This document shows, in pieces, positions 1-12,841 of a stretch of 64,000 nucleotides of DNA. Positions within the stretch are counted from its first letter, which is position 1. Each line of letters starts with the position of its first letter. The DNA is from Adiantum capillus-veneris (lineage: Eukaryota; Streptophyta; Polypodiopsida; Polypodiales; Pteridaceae). The stretch is taken from positions 129,472,182 to 129,536,181 of the forward strand of contig CM043967.1 in NCBI GenBank assembly GCA_014529385.2, read 5' to 3'. The notes under the pieces were generated by a model. The model saw nothing but the letters and a program-made list of their open reading frames with translations, was not told the origin of the DNA and did no database searches. A program made the translations under genes and the position numbers.

Positions 1-954
1 TATTTACTTCTGACAAATTTTTGCATCTTTTTGGTCAATTGAGCATGTACACTTGTTTAACACTTCAATATAAGCCTATGAGTCAAGTTTCACTGAGTTT
101 GAACAAAATTTTTCCAATTTACACTCAAGTTCTTGACAATGAGTACAAATTTTAATTTTTACCAAGTTTTTGGTCAGTTTGATGATCCAAATTCTATGGG
201 CCTTTACAAAATATGTTTGAACACATACATAAAGTCTCTAGTATCAAACTTGGTCACTTTTGAGTTGAAAGTAAATAATCGCGATTATTTACTTTTGGCC
301 TAAAATAAGCACTTTTTTCAACTTTTTCAGTGGACAGTCTTTTTACGAACTATTTTAAGCCTCTGAATAAAGTCAAAACTTAATTTGGCCTAAAATGTCA
401 AGAGAAAGTAAATAATATGGGTTTTTGCAAACTCTTGAAATTTTACCTCAAATGCGTCCTTAAGCTTACCCAATGGTTTATACAACTTTTAAAGCATAAT
501 CTCCAATCCGATACAATGGTGGAGAGTCTTCTGGTGCTATTTCTAGCCGTAGACCTGAAATTCTGTAACTTCACACAAAAAACTCACAATTGATTCTTTT
601 GGATAGAGCAATGTTTTGAGATCCCACCTCGGATTCTACTTACCCTACTCTTAGGTTCAACTGCAATGGGGTTGTGGAAAGTGTCCACAAACACTCGTTT
701 TCTTGTTTTTTATGGTTTTCTAGCCTTGATCTTAAGACTTGTCTCGTCCATCAATCATTCTCAAAATCATAATCTAATCCTATAGTCCTAAAAGGTACTT
801 AGCAAGTACAACCTACTTCCAATCTACCTCTACACAACAAATGACGACAATCTTAACCTATGTTGTTTTAAAAAGAAAGTTTTGACTCTAGGTAAACCTA
901 TAGGAAGTTAAAGGATAACTTCACGAGACGCTCGTGTTTTTTCCTAGTTTAGGT
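1..954. other. AT-rich intergenic DNA, no gene seen
   Basis: No ORF of note, no recognisable protein similarity, no RNA gene and no clear repeat boundary is visible. The stretch is AT-rich with many short homopolymer runs, as in decayed transposon-derived plant DNA. Confidence 0.6.
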
Positions 955-1110
955 CTCTTCGATCCCCAACAGTGGCGCTAAATGTGGGACGGGTGTCTAA
1001 CCTCACTCCCATCTTATTTCAGACATAGCGAGAACCACGAATATAATTGTCAATCCATGGGATGAAGCTGACTCAACTAGTGCATAAAGACTACAAGAGG
1101 TTGTCAATCT
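955..1110 (-). repeat. Degenerate Ty3-type LTR start with primer-binding-site remnant
   Basis: The plus-strand order here is a degraded GGCGCC-like primer site (GTGGCGCTAA near 972-981), then TGTGGGACGG at about 983, then a block containing TAGCGAGAACC and GAAGCTGACTCAACTAG. The same order occurs at 51721-53010 and 58063-59370: a clean GGCAACGGCGCCA primer site, TGTTGGCGG, then TAGCGAGAACTCG and GTAGCTGACTCGACTAG. I infer an old copy of the same Ty3-type family on the minus strand. The copies at 51.7 and 58.1 kb are interrupted by a solo LTR in this interval and this one is not. Confidence 0.4.
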
Positions 1111-2035
1111 CTTGGAAAACAACAAACAACTCACATCTATATCAAGCTACACTCAAATGACAAAAATCACCAAAAACTAGTCGCTCATCGGCAAACAAAT
1201 CACAACCGTTGCAGCATCAAACGACATCCAAACGTTACAAAACTTCTAAGACATGTTTATAAGACCTAAACACACATGCTTATAGTCTCAAATATCACTT
1301 TAGGTCAAGTGAAAAAATCACTATTATTAACAGTAGTGAGTTTTTGCCCTAGTCATTTTCGACCCAGAATGCATCTAAATGCTTAGCAATGATGCCCCAA
1401 TACCCCGCCTATACTTGTTTATGATTTTGAAGCTTAAATTCCTACTTATAATGAAATTAGGCCGCGGGTCGGCGATGCCAAAAGCTACGGATTACCATGA
1501 AATGCTTACGTCAATGCGTAGAGCTCTTACCTACGGTTGCAACGCAACAGACGGCACTGCAATGTGACAACCGTAAAGGGAGTAGGAAGCACGAAAAGGA
1601 GAGAGGTGAGCGTCGTGAGCTCACGTTGTGTTTCTATTATCCAAAAACTTCTAAAATACTTACAAAAATTGGCTTTTATACCTTAGCCAAGGTTTTTCTG
1701 GTCAAAACTAATAATCTGGGAGCTCTAACTAAAAACGGGTTGATACAATCTGGAAGCTTGTAGCCCTGGCTCATTAATTACACTGTTTATCTGGAAAGTA
1801 GGAGTTACAACATTCCCGATTCATCAAAATATTAAGTGTTTTTACAATGAAAGCTCCAAAAATGTTATCCGAGTTAGCGTGCTACTAACATCCTCAAAAG
1901 TATTTGTTCTTAATTAATACTTGTTGTCTTCTCTAATCTTTTTTTTGTCTTGTTAGATGCCTTCAGAAGCTCAAAAGAAAAAATGAGTCTTCTAGCAAGG
2001 TAATGATGACCTAAATAAGATACCAAAAGTAGCTT
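1111..2035. other. No gene seen
   Basis: Two overlapping short ORFs (62 and 88 codons) lie at 1379-1763. They have no recognisable domain and biased composition, and I treat them as chance. No other structure is visible. Confidence 0.5.
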
Positions 2036-2200
2036 AGCAGACTTGTTGCATGAGAAAGGAGAATGGAGGCTTGGGTGTTCTTAATATTGAGCACATCTCT
2101 ACCAAACTTGTTGCCAATTGAATATGGCAATCACCTTCATCAAAAAAAATATAGGCACTATTAATCAAGAGAAACATTAAAAGCTTCTCCTTAAAGGAAT

Positions 2201-2368
2201 ACAAGGCCTCGAAAGACCTGAACTCTAGAGAAATCTATGCTTCACTAGCTAAAATTTCCCTTAAAGGGTCTATTGTTATATTCTACAAGGCCTCGAAAGA
2301 CTTGAACTCTAGGGAAATCTATGCTACGCTAGCTAAAATTCCCTTAAAGGGTTTGTTGTTATATCCAA
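2201..2368. repeat. 84-bp direct tandem duplication inside the LINE remnant
   Basis: ACAAGGCCTCGAAAGAC begins at 2201 and again at 2285, and the two 84-bp units are similar throughout with a handful of substitutions. The period is 28 codons, so the duplication keeps frame. Confidence 0.85.
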
Positions 2369-3330
2369 AGTTTTGGAAAGCTTGGTTCAAGGCAAAAGCT
2401 AATTGGACTCCTCCAAAAAACTCAACACAATGTTTTCACTTTTTCCTTTTTGATTCTATATGTTTTGGCTACCTTGTACATGGTATGAGGTCACCTCTAT
2501 CAAGAAAAGCTCACTCATGCTTCAGACCAAGCATCAAGAGGTGCTAGAAGGATGTGTTTAAAGATGACCATTGGCTAACTAAAGAAGAGATCTTAAGGAC
2601 ATAGAGAGTGTCATTAGGGTGTGTTGATCTGGTACTGTCTAGACTAGCTGTTATGAAGAACTCCATACAAGCATGCCTAAGGGATAGGGTGATTTCCTTG
2701 CACAAACTTTGTCACCACATCTACAAGCAAAATAATAGCATCAAACCCTTTGATAAGAAGCTTTTGGCTAAACTAAAGAGTAGATGGAAGATTTATTAAT
2801 AAGCTAATCAATGGTCATATAGATTCAAGTGCATCTCGGCCTTCCCACGTTCAGTTAAACAAAGTACTTTGTTATGGTTGCTCCTACAATAGTATTTGGA
2901 TAGATGCAAAGGCCAAGAAGCTAGGACTAAGCAGTGGTCTCCGTGGTAGATCTCGTAGGGAAGAAGAAACTTTACAACATTTGTTTTTGACTTTCAAGTG
3001 TAATCAAAAGTGTTTGAAGGAGCTACAACTAGCCTATAGACCTAATCAGGCACCAGTGTCCTAGAGAGAACTGCTTCTGGATGAATGCGTCATGAAAGAT
3101 ATTTCTACTTGGAATGTCTGAGGAGTGCATATATTTGGGTTGAGAGGAACAAAGCAGTCTTTGGAAGGCCTTTTACTTCCAATTATGCTCCCCTGAGCAT
3201 AAACATTGTGAAGGAATCTCTTCAAGTATTGAAAGAGGCTGTTGTCAAAGATGTAAAGGAGGTCCAAAAGTCATTAGGTGGCAAAAGTGGAGGACTGTTT
3301 TTTTTAAGCTCTATTCTCCTCAAAGATTAG

Positions 3331-3920
<590 letters not shown>

Positions 3921-4722
3921 GACACACATCCACACTCTCGAGACCCACATGCTATCTTCCTTGGTGCTAACTTCTCAGGATCATTGAGCATATTGCTTTT
4001 CTCATGTTTCTTTGCACCAAACATCTTCATTGTTTTTGTGTTGCATTTGCAGCTATTGTCTTTTTAACTACAAATGATGATGATGATGGTGATCACAACC
4101 TTCAAGCTACCCGCTGCTTGCATTAAGCAAGTGCACCATATGGTGCCATGTGTCCACTATGGTCCTTGGGTTAATTCCTAACCCCTTCCAACATATAAAG
4201 TTGTGAGTGACTTGCCGCGTGGCCCAAATTCCATTTTGGTGCGTATGCTCTTCCTCACCTATCAAAATACAATGCAATGTGGCCTAACCAGCCCGTGGCT
4301 GACTACCCAAGACTTGTAGCAGCAAAAGATGCTATGAGCCTGAGCCATTTCACACTAGCCATGCAATGTACATTTGCACCTTTTCAAGAGTTCTAGAAAA
4401 AACGAGCAAAACATAAAATGAAGAAAATCTTATAGTAAGTGATTAGAAAAAGGCAACATTGAAAGCACCTCCTGGTGACATGCCTCCTCTTGAAATACTG
4501 CAAGCGACCTTCCTTGCATGCTAATAATACACTCCATTGGATAACATGTTTTACTATCTGTGCCATCTCATGTTGTTGTTCCTGGGAAGCAGAAGCTCGC
4601 GATGGCCACAAAGATCGTAGATCTCACAGAGAGTGAGGAAGGAAGTGAATCATGTGTGTAGCAGATTGAGCAAAGCTTGAAGTGCACGAAGGAGAAAATG
4701 TGTAGAGGTGTGTTGTAGGAGA

Positions 4723-4724
<2 letters not shown>

Positions 4725-4794
<70 letters not shown>
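4725..4794. repeat. (GA)n microsatellite within Copia-A LTR region
   Basis: About 70 bp of GA. The homologous site in Copia-A copy 2 (about 28769-28787) has only about 18 bp, so the tract has expanded or contracted since the copies separated. Confidence 0.95.
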
Positions 4795-4798
<4 letters not shown>

Positions 4799-5007
4799 GT
4801 TTCGCTGGCTTAATCTCACTCTACCAGCTCGTTTTTTGCTTATGTTGATTTTTTTAAAGTTTTGGGAATTTTAACCCATTCACATGGTGGCCGGCCAATA
4901 AAATGGCCAAAAAAAAAAAAATTTAAAAATGTAAAAAATCACCTATACACTAGCCTATTCATAGGGTTTTATACACGGAAGCTATCTGGGAACCATCTGG
5001 CCTTTAA

Positions 5008-5023
5008 CCCCAACAACCTCCCA
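5008..5023 (-). other. Copia-A polypurine tract / 3' LTR junction
   Basis: On the minus strand TGGGAGGT is followed by TGTTGGGG, the usual copia arrangement of polypurine tract then LTR start. The same junction is seen at 29000 (copy 2) and at 31015 for a different copia family. Confidence 0.7.
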
Positions 5024-5074
5024 TTTAAAGGCCAAGTATGGTGACCTGTAAGTAGAAGTAGGGATGATGCAATG

Positions 5075-5850
5075 TCATCCAACCCCGACTAGTGTATAAT
5101 AATGCTCATGTTGAGCTTTTGACAAACTCTTTGTAAGCATATCCGCAGGATTATCTTTTGTCTTGATCTTAGTCATTGTGACTAGACCATCCTCAATCAG
5201 TTGCCTGAAAAAGTGATATTGCACATCTATATGCTTTGTGCATGCATGAAACATGGCATTTTTAGCCAGATATATAGCACTCTGACTATCACAATGTATA
5301 ACAGGTATCTGATGCTGCAATCCCAAATCTATAGCAAGTCTGTTAAGCCATATGGCTTCCTTAGAAGCCTCCGTAGCTGAGATATATTCAGCCTCTGTAG
5401 TAGATAGTGCAACTATCTTTTGCAATCTAGAGCACCATGAAACTGCAGCACTAGCCAAAATAAAGATGTATCCACTTGTAGATTTACAAGTATCAATATC
5501 ACCTGCCTGTCTGAATCACAAAATCCTACTAGTTGTATAGAGCCTTGTCCAAAACATAAACATGTACTCAACGTGCCTTTCAAATAGCAAAAAATACATT
5601 TCACTGCTTCCCAATGTGACTTGCCAGGATTTTCCATATACCTACTTACAACTCCCACTGCATAAGCAATATCTAGACCTGTAGAAACCATGGCAAACAT
5701 CAAAGAACCACAAGCTGATGCATAAGGAACATCTCTTATAGCGCGTATGGCTGAGTCATTATTTGGGCAATCTTTTTTGCTAAGCTTAATGTAAGATGGA
5801 AGAGGAACTCCCAAAGGCTTAGCATCAGACATATTAAACCTATCAAGCAC
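5075..5850 (-). pseudogene. Copia RT C-terminus and RNase H, frameshifted
   Basis: This would encode the end of a Ty1/copia polyprotein. The first part (5850 to about 5500) has the post-RT block with GSLMFAMVSTGLDIAYAVGV and KSHWEAVKCIFCYLKGT. The second part (5458-5075) has RNase H with [27 protein letters not shown] and [13 protein letters not shown] frameshift around 5460-5500 follows the DSD motif and puts the two in different frames, so no active RNase H can be made. The reading stops about 50 bp before the polypurine tract, as in intact copia elements. Confidence 0.85.
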
Positions 5851-6639
5851 CTTTTGAAGATAATTTTCCTATGATAGAAAGAGAAGATTTTCTTTTCTAA
5901 CTCTTTTGATACTCATGCCCAAAATAAGCTACATGCGCACAAAAATGAGTATCATGAGATACGAGGAGGAAACAGCAATGTAGGTGGCTGATAGTGCCAT
6001 CTTGAGGTCCCCTGATCTAAGGTAAACAAAGGTTATGGTCGCCATATTCACTTAGAAAGCACTAATACTGACCTCTGAGTGAATGAATGACCTCTATCTA
6101 GATATCCTATATAGTCTCTACTGGACGGGTAGAGACTCAAAGATACAGAAGCAGCAAGCTCTCCAATCCAAATATATCAAAGTCTCAAGCTACCAATGTA
6201 GACCAACCATCATGGATCGCAATCATAATGCTGACTGAGATCATCTCATCTAAGCGCTGGATCCATGAGAATGGACCAAGCAGTAGCTTCCCAAGTGAAT
6301 TGTGTAGTTGACGAAAGTGAAGGCATCAGTTTGAGAATCCGTAGCCAAACCTACTACGCCATGGGCCAATTCCACAGACAATGTCTTTGTGTGCCAAGTG
6401 GTGGATGATCACAAGAAATACAAATGACAGTGTGACCACTATGAACCAACCAACTCCCTATTGCAACAACTCGATGGGCAACAAGCCACTAAAACATCGT
6501 TACTCTCCTCGGCTGCGTTTTCAGCCTCTTGGAGTTGTGTTTTTTCGGGTATACAGCAGCCTAAAAGGCTTGTGTTTTTTCCCATACATTGACAATGATA
6601 GGAAAATATGAGATCAAATCATTTGTTCTAGAATAACTC

Positions 6640-7414
6640 TAGATGTAGTTCTAGAAGACTCTATAATACATATATATGCCAAATGCAAGAGTTTAGACGG
6701 GATTGAAAAAGTATTTGATGGCTTGAAAGACAGAGATATTATTTTATGGAAAGCGATGCTTATGGCATATATTGTGGATGGGCACAATACTTCTGCCTTG
6801 GCACTCTTTGAGCAAATGGAAAAAAATGCATAAAACCAAATAAGGTTGTATTTTTAAGCTATCAAAAAACATGTGATGCCATAAGAAGCTTGCTTTGGAG
6901 AAGAATGATTCATGATCAAATCATAAGAGCCGAACTAGACTCAGATACAACTATAGGAAACACTCTTGTTGATATTTATGGGAAGCTTGGTAGCTCAAGT
7001 GAGGCACAAAGGGTGCTAGATGGAATGCCAAGTCACTCGAAATTGTTTCATGGGCATCAACAATATGAAGTCTATCTCATGATAACAAGTTTGTCTTGAC
7101 TAAAGAATACGTGGAGGTGATGCAAAAGCGTGGGTTGCAGTCTATTGATACCAATTTTATTGGTGTGATTTCTTCTTGTACGCATGCTGGCATGTTGAAG
7201 CCAGATATAGATTGTCTTGACAATATGAGTGAAGGCCACAGGGTCTTTCCTAATTTTTGAACTATTCAGCTTTATGATTAATCTCCTAAACCGCATAGGA
7301 TGTCAAAGAGAGACAAAAGATTTGATACAAACAATGCGCAACTTACTTGACAATATTTCTTGGACATCATTGCTTACAAGTTGCAAGATTTTTGGTTGTT
7401 CCAGTTTTGACTGA
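6640..7414 (+). pseudogene. PLS-type PPR gene fragment (arm A)
   Basis: Pentatricopeptide repeat proteins bind organellar RNA. The degraded reading shows plant PLS-class repeats. At about 6664 onward there is IIHIYAKCKSLDGIEKVFDG with DRDIILWKAML. At about 6890-7040 there is IIRAELDSDTTIGNTLVDIY followed by GKLGSSSEAQRVLDGMPS. Near 7150-7210 there is NFIGVISSCTHAGMLKPDID, and near 7310-7395 an E-motif-like TKDLIQTMRNLLDNISWTSL. Stops (for example after EQMEKNA at about 6831) and frameshifts break it. No DYW domain is visible. The matching fragment in arm B is at 22738-23490. Confidence 0.8.
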
Positions 7415-7661
7415 GGTTCTTTGGTGTAATGTCGTAAAAATTGAAGAAGAGAGATACTCAGAGCCAAGGCCTTGAAAGTTTTCTATGTAAATATCTTGAC
7501 CTTAAATCTCTGCATAGGGAATGCATAGGTCATCTATTTTTTTGTCAAAGGATAGACCAGCATTGTGCAATATGTCTTACGAGAACGTGACGAACATCTA
7601 CGTTGACAATAAGATTCTGGTATATTCTGAAGATGTGATTAAGGTGCCTTCTTGAAGAATA

Positions 7662-7938
7662 TGTTGAAGATGATGAAACAGGAAACAGAAGGAAGACAAC
7701 AACTCACAGTAGGAAGAAGATGGAGAAGGAGAAGACACAGAGCTTGCGTACGAGATCTCTGTAGTCTCTCTCTCTGTATTAGAATAATAGTGTATATAAA
7801 CTCAGAGCTACAAAGCTTATATGAAACCCTAAGAGATAAGGTGTCCTTTCACACCGGATGTCCAGGGGGAAAAACCCAGTGGGAGAAAAGTGCCCCTGGT
7901 GAAGCGCGTATACACACTAACACTACTACATGTCTACA
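7662..7938 (-). repeat. Copia-C 3' LTR
   Basis: 277 bp, matching 12565-12841 with about seven mismatches by eye. The adjacent plus-strand TCCCCCCT (7941-7948) is the complement of the polypurine tract GGGGGG. Confidence 0.95.
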
Positions 7939-7985
7939 AATCCCCCCTGTAGTGATAGTGTTAATCCGTACAAGGTAGCAGATCA

Positions 7986-8735
7986 TCATGTGTATGAGAG
8001 TAAGACCAAAGCTTTTCGGAAAGCTTCAAACTTTTCTCGTGATAACGCCTTCGTAAATAGATCTGCAATGTTATCCTGTGTAGGACAGTAAGTTAGTGTG
8101 ATCTCCCCTGCATGTAGCCTTTCCCTGACATAGTGGTAGTGAACCTCTATGTGCTTTGTTCTTGCATGAAATACTGGATTCCTTGCAAGTTCCATAGCAC
8201 TCTGACTGTCAGTGAAAATGGTAGTGGGTGCCTGTTGACACTCACAAAGATCTGCCAATAACCTGCGTATCCATTCACAATCAACTGTTGTCGTGAAAGC
8301 TACCATGTACTCAGCTTCACAAGTTGATGTAGCCACTGTGGGTTGCTTCTTGCTTAGCCAAGATATACATGCATTTCCCAAGAAAAAACAATTGCCACTT
8401 GTGGAATGTCGTGTGTCAAAATCACCAGCCCAATCTGAATCGCTGTAACCAAGAAGCTGCATAGAACTGTGCTTTCCATACATATCCCCCCTTGGAAAGA
8501 ACATGGCAAGATTAGGGGTACCTGAAAGGTAACGAAGTATGCGCTTCACAGCCTGCCAATGATGCATACCTGGGCTGTGCATAAATCTGCTTGCTTGTGA
8601 AACCCCAAATTGAATGTCTGGATGAGTGTTGCCTGCCAAATATATCAAGCAACCAACGGCTGCTGCATAAGTATGTACATCAAAAGGTTCTCCAACATCA
8701 TGCATGCTCAACTTTGATCCAGTTTCTACGGGTGT
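7986..8735 (-). pseudogene. Copia-C RT tail and RNase H, out of frame with pol
   Basis: The reading from 8711 gives YAAAVGCLIYLAGNTHPDIQ, HHWQAVKRILRYLSGT and the RNase H acidic residues in SDSDWAGD, STCEAEYMVA and TDSQSAMELARN, ending with NIADLFTKALSREKF. It is the direct continuation of the ORF that stops at 8726. A frameshift near 8735 separates them. RNase H itself looks complete. Confidence 0.9.
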
Positions 8736-11278
8736 AGAGATTGGCTTACAATTTGCATACCAAACTTGTCCAAAATTTTATGCAAATATTTTGCCTGCAA
8801 CATGTATATGCCATCCTCTGATTGCACAAACTGAATACCCAAGTAATAATGTAGCAAACCAAGATCAGACATCTCAAAGGTTTTTCTCAAAGCATCTTTA
8901 AACGCTTCAATTTCATTTGCATTATTGCCTGTAAGAAGAATATCATCCACATAAAGTGTTAGCATAATGAGAACTCCATCTCTCTTTTTGACATACAAAG
9001 TACTTTCTGTTGGACTATTCTGAAATCCCTGGCCAATCAAATCAGTATGTATCTTCTCATACCATGCTCTTGGAGCCTGTTTGAGACCATACAAAGCTTT
9101 ACGCAATCTACATACCTTTTGCTCTTGACCTTTTACAACAAAACCACATGGTTGACTTACATAAATTTCTGCCTGCAAATCACCATTCAAAAAAGCAGTT
9201 TTGATATCCAACTGATGCACTTTCCAACCATGATGAGCAGCAATTGCAACTAGTGATCTAACTGTGGACGCACGAGAAGTAGGAGCAAAGGTTTCATCAT
9301 AATATATGCCTTTCTGTTGCGCATAGCCTTTTGCCACAAGCCTTGCTTTGTACCTATCAACAGTACCATCTTGTTTCCTTTTTACCTTAAAAACCCACTT
9401 TGTACCAATAGGCTTTTTACCTGTAGGCAAGTCCACTAGATCCCATGTATGATTCTTATGAATAGAATCAATTACTTGCTGCATAGCATCTTTCCACTGA
9501 ACACACTCTAAAGCTTGTTCAAATGAATCAGTCTCATCTGCATCACAAAGAGTGCTAAAGCAAGCCAAATCTACTTGATCTCTGCCAAAAGTAGTACCAG
9601 CAGGTGTTTTTCGTGGCAACGGTGCATCCAACTTGCTATCCTGCAAAGTTTTTTGAACCCATTTAGGCAAGGTTCTTTCTTCCCTGAGAACTTCTTGCTC
9701 TTCACGCACAATTTCCTCTACATCATGAGGTGTCACATGCTGATCAAAAGATTGATCAAGATTATCAACCTGTTGTGATTCTTGATTCTCCACAAAAGAA
9801 GGAAGCAAACCTTCAAATACATCATGTGTCTGCATATGAGGTACATCAAAAGCAACCATAGGTTGAGCAGTAGTTTCTGCAAAAATTACATCACGACGTT
9901 CAAAAATCTTGTTTGTAGCAGGATTGTAAAGTCTATAACCTTTACTTCCACTACTGTACCCCACAAATATACATTTGATGGCCTTATCATCAAGCTTCCC
10001 ACGTAACTGCTGAGGGATGCGAGCATAAGCAAGACAACCAAAAACACAAAGATAACTGACTGAAGGTTTTCTGTCATACCAAGCTTCATATGGAGTAATG
10101 GTCTTCAAGGCACGAGTAGGACACCTGTTCAAAACATGTGCTGCACAAGCAACTGCCTCCATCCATAGCTTATGAGGCAAACTCTTAGCCTTGAGCATAC
10201 ATCTAGCCGTCTCCATTAAAGACCCGTTCTTCCTTTCTGCAACACCATTCTGTTGTGGTGTGTATGGCATAGTGCATTGGTGTTTAATGCCTTTCTTTCC
10301 CAAAAAATCCTTAAATGCACCTGACATGTATTCACCTCCTCGATCGGTACGAAGAGTCTGTACTTTGCAACCTGTTTCATTTTCAACCATGGCAACATAA
10401 TGTTGAAAAACTGCAAACACGTATGACTTTTCTTTGAGTGGATACACCCAACAAAACCTGGAAAAGTCATCAATGAAGGTCACAAAATAAAGGCTGTTTC
10501 CTATAGATGGCGTCCTCATAGGACCACATACATCACTGTGTACAAGCTGCAACTTTCGTGTCTCTCTCACTGAACCATCCTGCGAAAATGCAAATCTGTG
10601 CATCTTTCCAAGAACGCAACCTTCACATACATGTCTTGGTGGCATCTCCAATAAAGACAAATCATGCACCATATTATGACATTGTAAAGTCATCAAACTG
10701 CCATAACTAACATGCCCGAATCTAGCATGCCACAACTCAGCATCATGCATGGCCTGAGTCTTTGTTTCTGCAATACATACCTGAATCTGCTTTTCATAAC
10801 GATCTAGCACAAATAGTCCATTTTCCAGCGTACCTGTAGTGATAAGAGAATAACCATTCTCTCGATCTCGTACAACACATCTGTCATCCTCAAAAATGAC
10901 CCGAAGACCATTTTTTGCAAGAGAGGATACAGACAACAAATTCTTCTTGATCCCTGGAACATATAAGACATCTGGCAAGCATAAATCTGAACCATCTGAA
11001 ATGGTAATCAAAATCTTACCAACGCCTTTGATTGGATAAGAAGCATTATTTGCACATGTCACCTTCTTTCCTGTGAGAGATGCATCCAATGAACAAAACA
11101 AATCCTTCCTTGAAGTAATATGCCTGGATGCACCACTATCAAAGTACCAAATCATTTGTGTCTTGTCAACACTGTAAGCAGAAAAATCTGAACATACTAC
11201 GAAAGCATAAGAATCCTGCACAAAGTTTGCAGACTCTTCTTTAGTTGTAGAAGAATCATCAGAAGCTGAAACAACCAA
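8726..11278 (-). pseudogene. Copia-C protease-integrase-RT
   Basis: An 850-codon open stretch carrying, in order: aspartic protease (WYFDSGASRHITSRKDLF near residues 43-60), GAG-pre-integrase (LWHARFGHVSYGSL), integrase core with HSDVCGPMRTP, TDRGGEYMSGAFKDF and TPQQNGVAERKN, and copia RT with YKARLVAKGYAQQKG, HQLDIKTAFLNGD, YGLKQAPRAWYEK and LYVDDILLTGNN. The catalytic DSGA, integrase D-D-E and RT VDD residues are present. The stretch is long and open despite frameshifts at both ends, which fits a fairly recent insertion. Confidence 0.93.
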
Positions 11279-12165
11279 ACTTGACTCTTTCTTCTTTTCT
11301 TTAGCAATTCGCTTTTACACTCACTAATGTAGTGACCAGGTTTCTTGCAGTAGTGACATTTACCTTTCTTCTTGGACTTGTCGGAATCACCTTTAGATTT
11401 CTCTGAAGACTGTCCTGCACCAGACTTGGAGTAATGAGCACTCTCTTTACCCTTGTTTTTGTTCTGTACAAGAAGAGCATGATCCATACCATCCACCTAT
11501 AAAGACTTGTTCTTACGTGATTGATCGTCCTGCAATAGCAAAGCCACTAACTCTTCAAAATGAAGAAGCTCAGGATTAGCTCGCAAAGACAGAGTCAAAG
11601 AAGTCTGAAAAGTCAGATAAGATGGTGGTAGTGAATTGAGTGTTTTGGAAACCAAGTCCTTCTCTGGAATCAGTTCATCAATGCTAAGCAATTGCTCTTT
11701 AAGATCCCTGATTTTTGTAAGATGCTCGACAATATCGTCACCTTCTTCCATCTGTATTTTGTCAAGTTGTTTCTTCAAAAACTCTATTCTGGCAGCATTT
11801 CTTCCTCCAAACATAGCTTGCAGAGTGTTCCAAGCATCCCCAGAAGTTCTGCAAGATCTGATATGTGGTGTGATTGTCCTCTTTATGGTTAAGGCAATCA
11901 CAGCCATAGCATGTGCATCTTTAGTATCCCATCTCTTTTGCTCTGGAGTGACTTGTGAGGGTCCTGCACCAACAGCCGCACCACGACCAGGCGTGGCATG
12001 TGCAATGCTACCTGGACGAACTTCATCTCCAGATACATGATCCCACAATCCTTTACCAACCAAAACATTTTTTGCCATAAAAGACCAAAGAGAATAGTTG
12101 GTACCATCCAATTTGTCTTCGGATGTAAACGCACCAAAAATCTCTTTCTCCGTAGATTGAGCCAT
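11279..12165 (-). pseudogene. Copia-C gag with zinc knuckle, one stop and one frameshift
   Basis: The probable start is the ATG at about 12165 (MAQSTEKEIFGAF). The gag domain shows KLDGTNYSLWSFMAKNVLVG and a UBN2-like middle with LKKQLDKIQMEEGDDIVEHL. A single TAG at 11497-11499 interrupts the frame, which then continues to the knuckle CHYCKKPGHYISEC. A frameshift at about 11285-11310 throws it out of register with protease. Confidence 0.88.
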
Positions 12166-12550
12166 ACTGTGGATGCACACAAGAGAGCAAAAGAACCTCC
12201 AAGAGATTCAAAAATCTCCTCTCCAATGCAAGCAAAACTCTACACAAAATCTCAGCACAAAGCTAAGACAAGCTGCTTCCCAAAAGAACTGTTTACCTGA
12301 AGAAAATCTGTAAAAAAGCACACCCTCTTGATCTAAACGCCTCCGAAAAGTAACTTCTGCTACGCTGCTCAGAACAAAATTCTGAGGGCTCGAGTGGCTT
12401 CGAAAGGGAGGTAAAACCGTAGGTCACCTGTTTAGAATACTCCCGGAACGTCGAGGATGCTCCCACGAGCAAATTTTCCGAAAACTGCCTGAAAACTACG
12501 ATTGCGCGCGCGGACGCGAAAACGCAAGTAGAGGCTCTGGAAATCACCTT

Positions 12551-12562
12551 GCTCTGATACCA
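12551..12562 (-). other. Copia-C primer binding site (tRNA-Met type)
   Basis: Plus-strand GCTCTGATACCA is the complement of TGGTATCAGAGC, the usual plant copia site for the 3' end of initiator Met-tRNA. It lies 2 bp from the inner end of the right LTR. Confidence 0.93.
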
Positions 12563-12564
12563 AT

Positions 12565-12841
12565 TGTTGAAGATGATGAAACAGGTAACAGAAGGAATAC
12601 AACAACTCAGAGTAGGAAGAAGATGGAGAAGGAGAAGACATAGAGCTTGCGTACGAGATCTTTGTAGTCTCTCTCTCTGTATTAGAATAATAGTGTATAT
12701 AAACTCAGAGCTACAAAGCTTATATGAAACCCTAAGAGATAAGGTGTCCTTTCACACCGGATGTCCAGGGGGAAAAACCCAGTGGGAGAAAAGTGCCCCT
12801 GGTGAAGCGTGTATACACACTAACACTACTACATGTCTATA
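12565..12841 (-). repeat. Copia-C 5' LTR
   Basis: 277 bp, same length as the left LTR. Being on the minus strand, this is the promoter-bearing LTR for the element. Confidence 0.95.

Larger units (their letters stand above)
4098..6045 (-). mobile_element. Copia-A fragment, copy 1: 3' LTR plus RT/RNase H end
   Basis: This is a 5'-truncated Ty1/copia element on the minus strand. From right to left it holds the end of RT, RNase H (5850-5075), a polypurine tract (minus-strand TGGGAGGT, plus 5016-5023) and a 3' LTR beginning TGTTGGGG (right end at 5015). The LTR's far end is not certain. Protease, integrase, gag and the 5' LTR are missing. The whole 4098-6045 stretch is repeated at 27898-30025 with the same truncation point, so both are copies of one deleted derivative or arose by segmental duplication. 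Its right end abuts inverted-repeat arm A. Confidence 0.75.
7662..12841 (-). mobile_element. Complete Ty1/copia element ('Copia-C'), 5180 bp, TSD GAATA
   Basis: Two 277-bp LTRs (7662-7938 and 12565-12841) flank gag, protease, integrase, RT and RNase H on the minus strand. GAATA occurs immediately outside both ends (7657-7661 and 12842-12846). The element begins TGTTGAAG on the plus strand and ends TGTCTACA (TGTCTATA in the right copy). I count seven differences between the LTRs by eye. The polyprotein is broken by one stop and two frameshifts, so the copy is no longer autonomous. Arm B carries the uninterrupted site at 22510-22514. Confidence 0.96.

Noticed and set aside
11497-11499. Programmed readthrough of TAG in copia gag
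   Set aside because: The element also has two frameshifts, so ordinary decay is sufficient. Left as a check under Copia-B.
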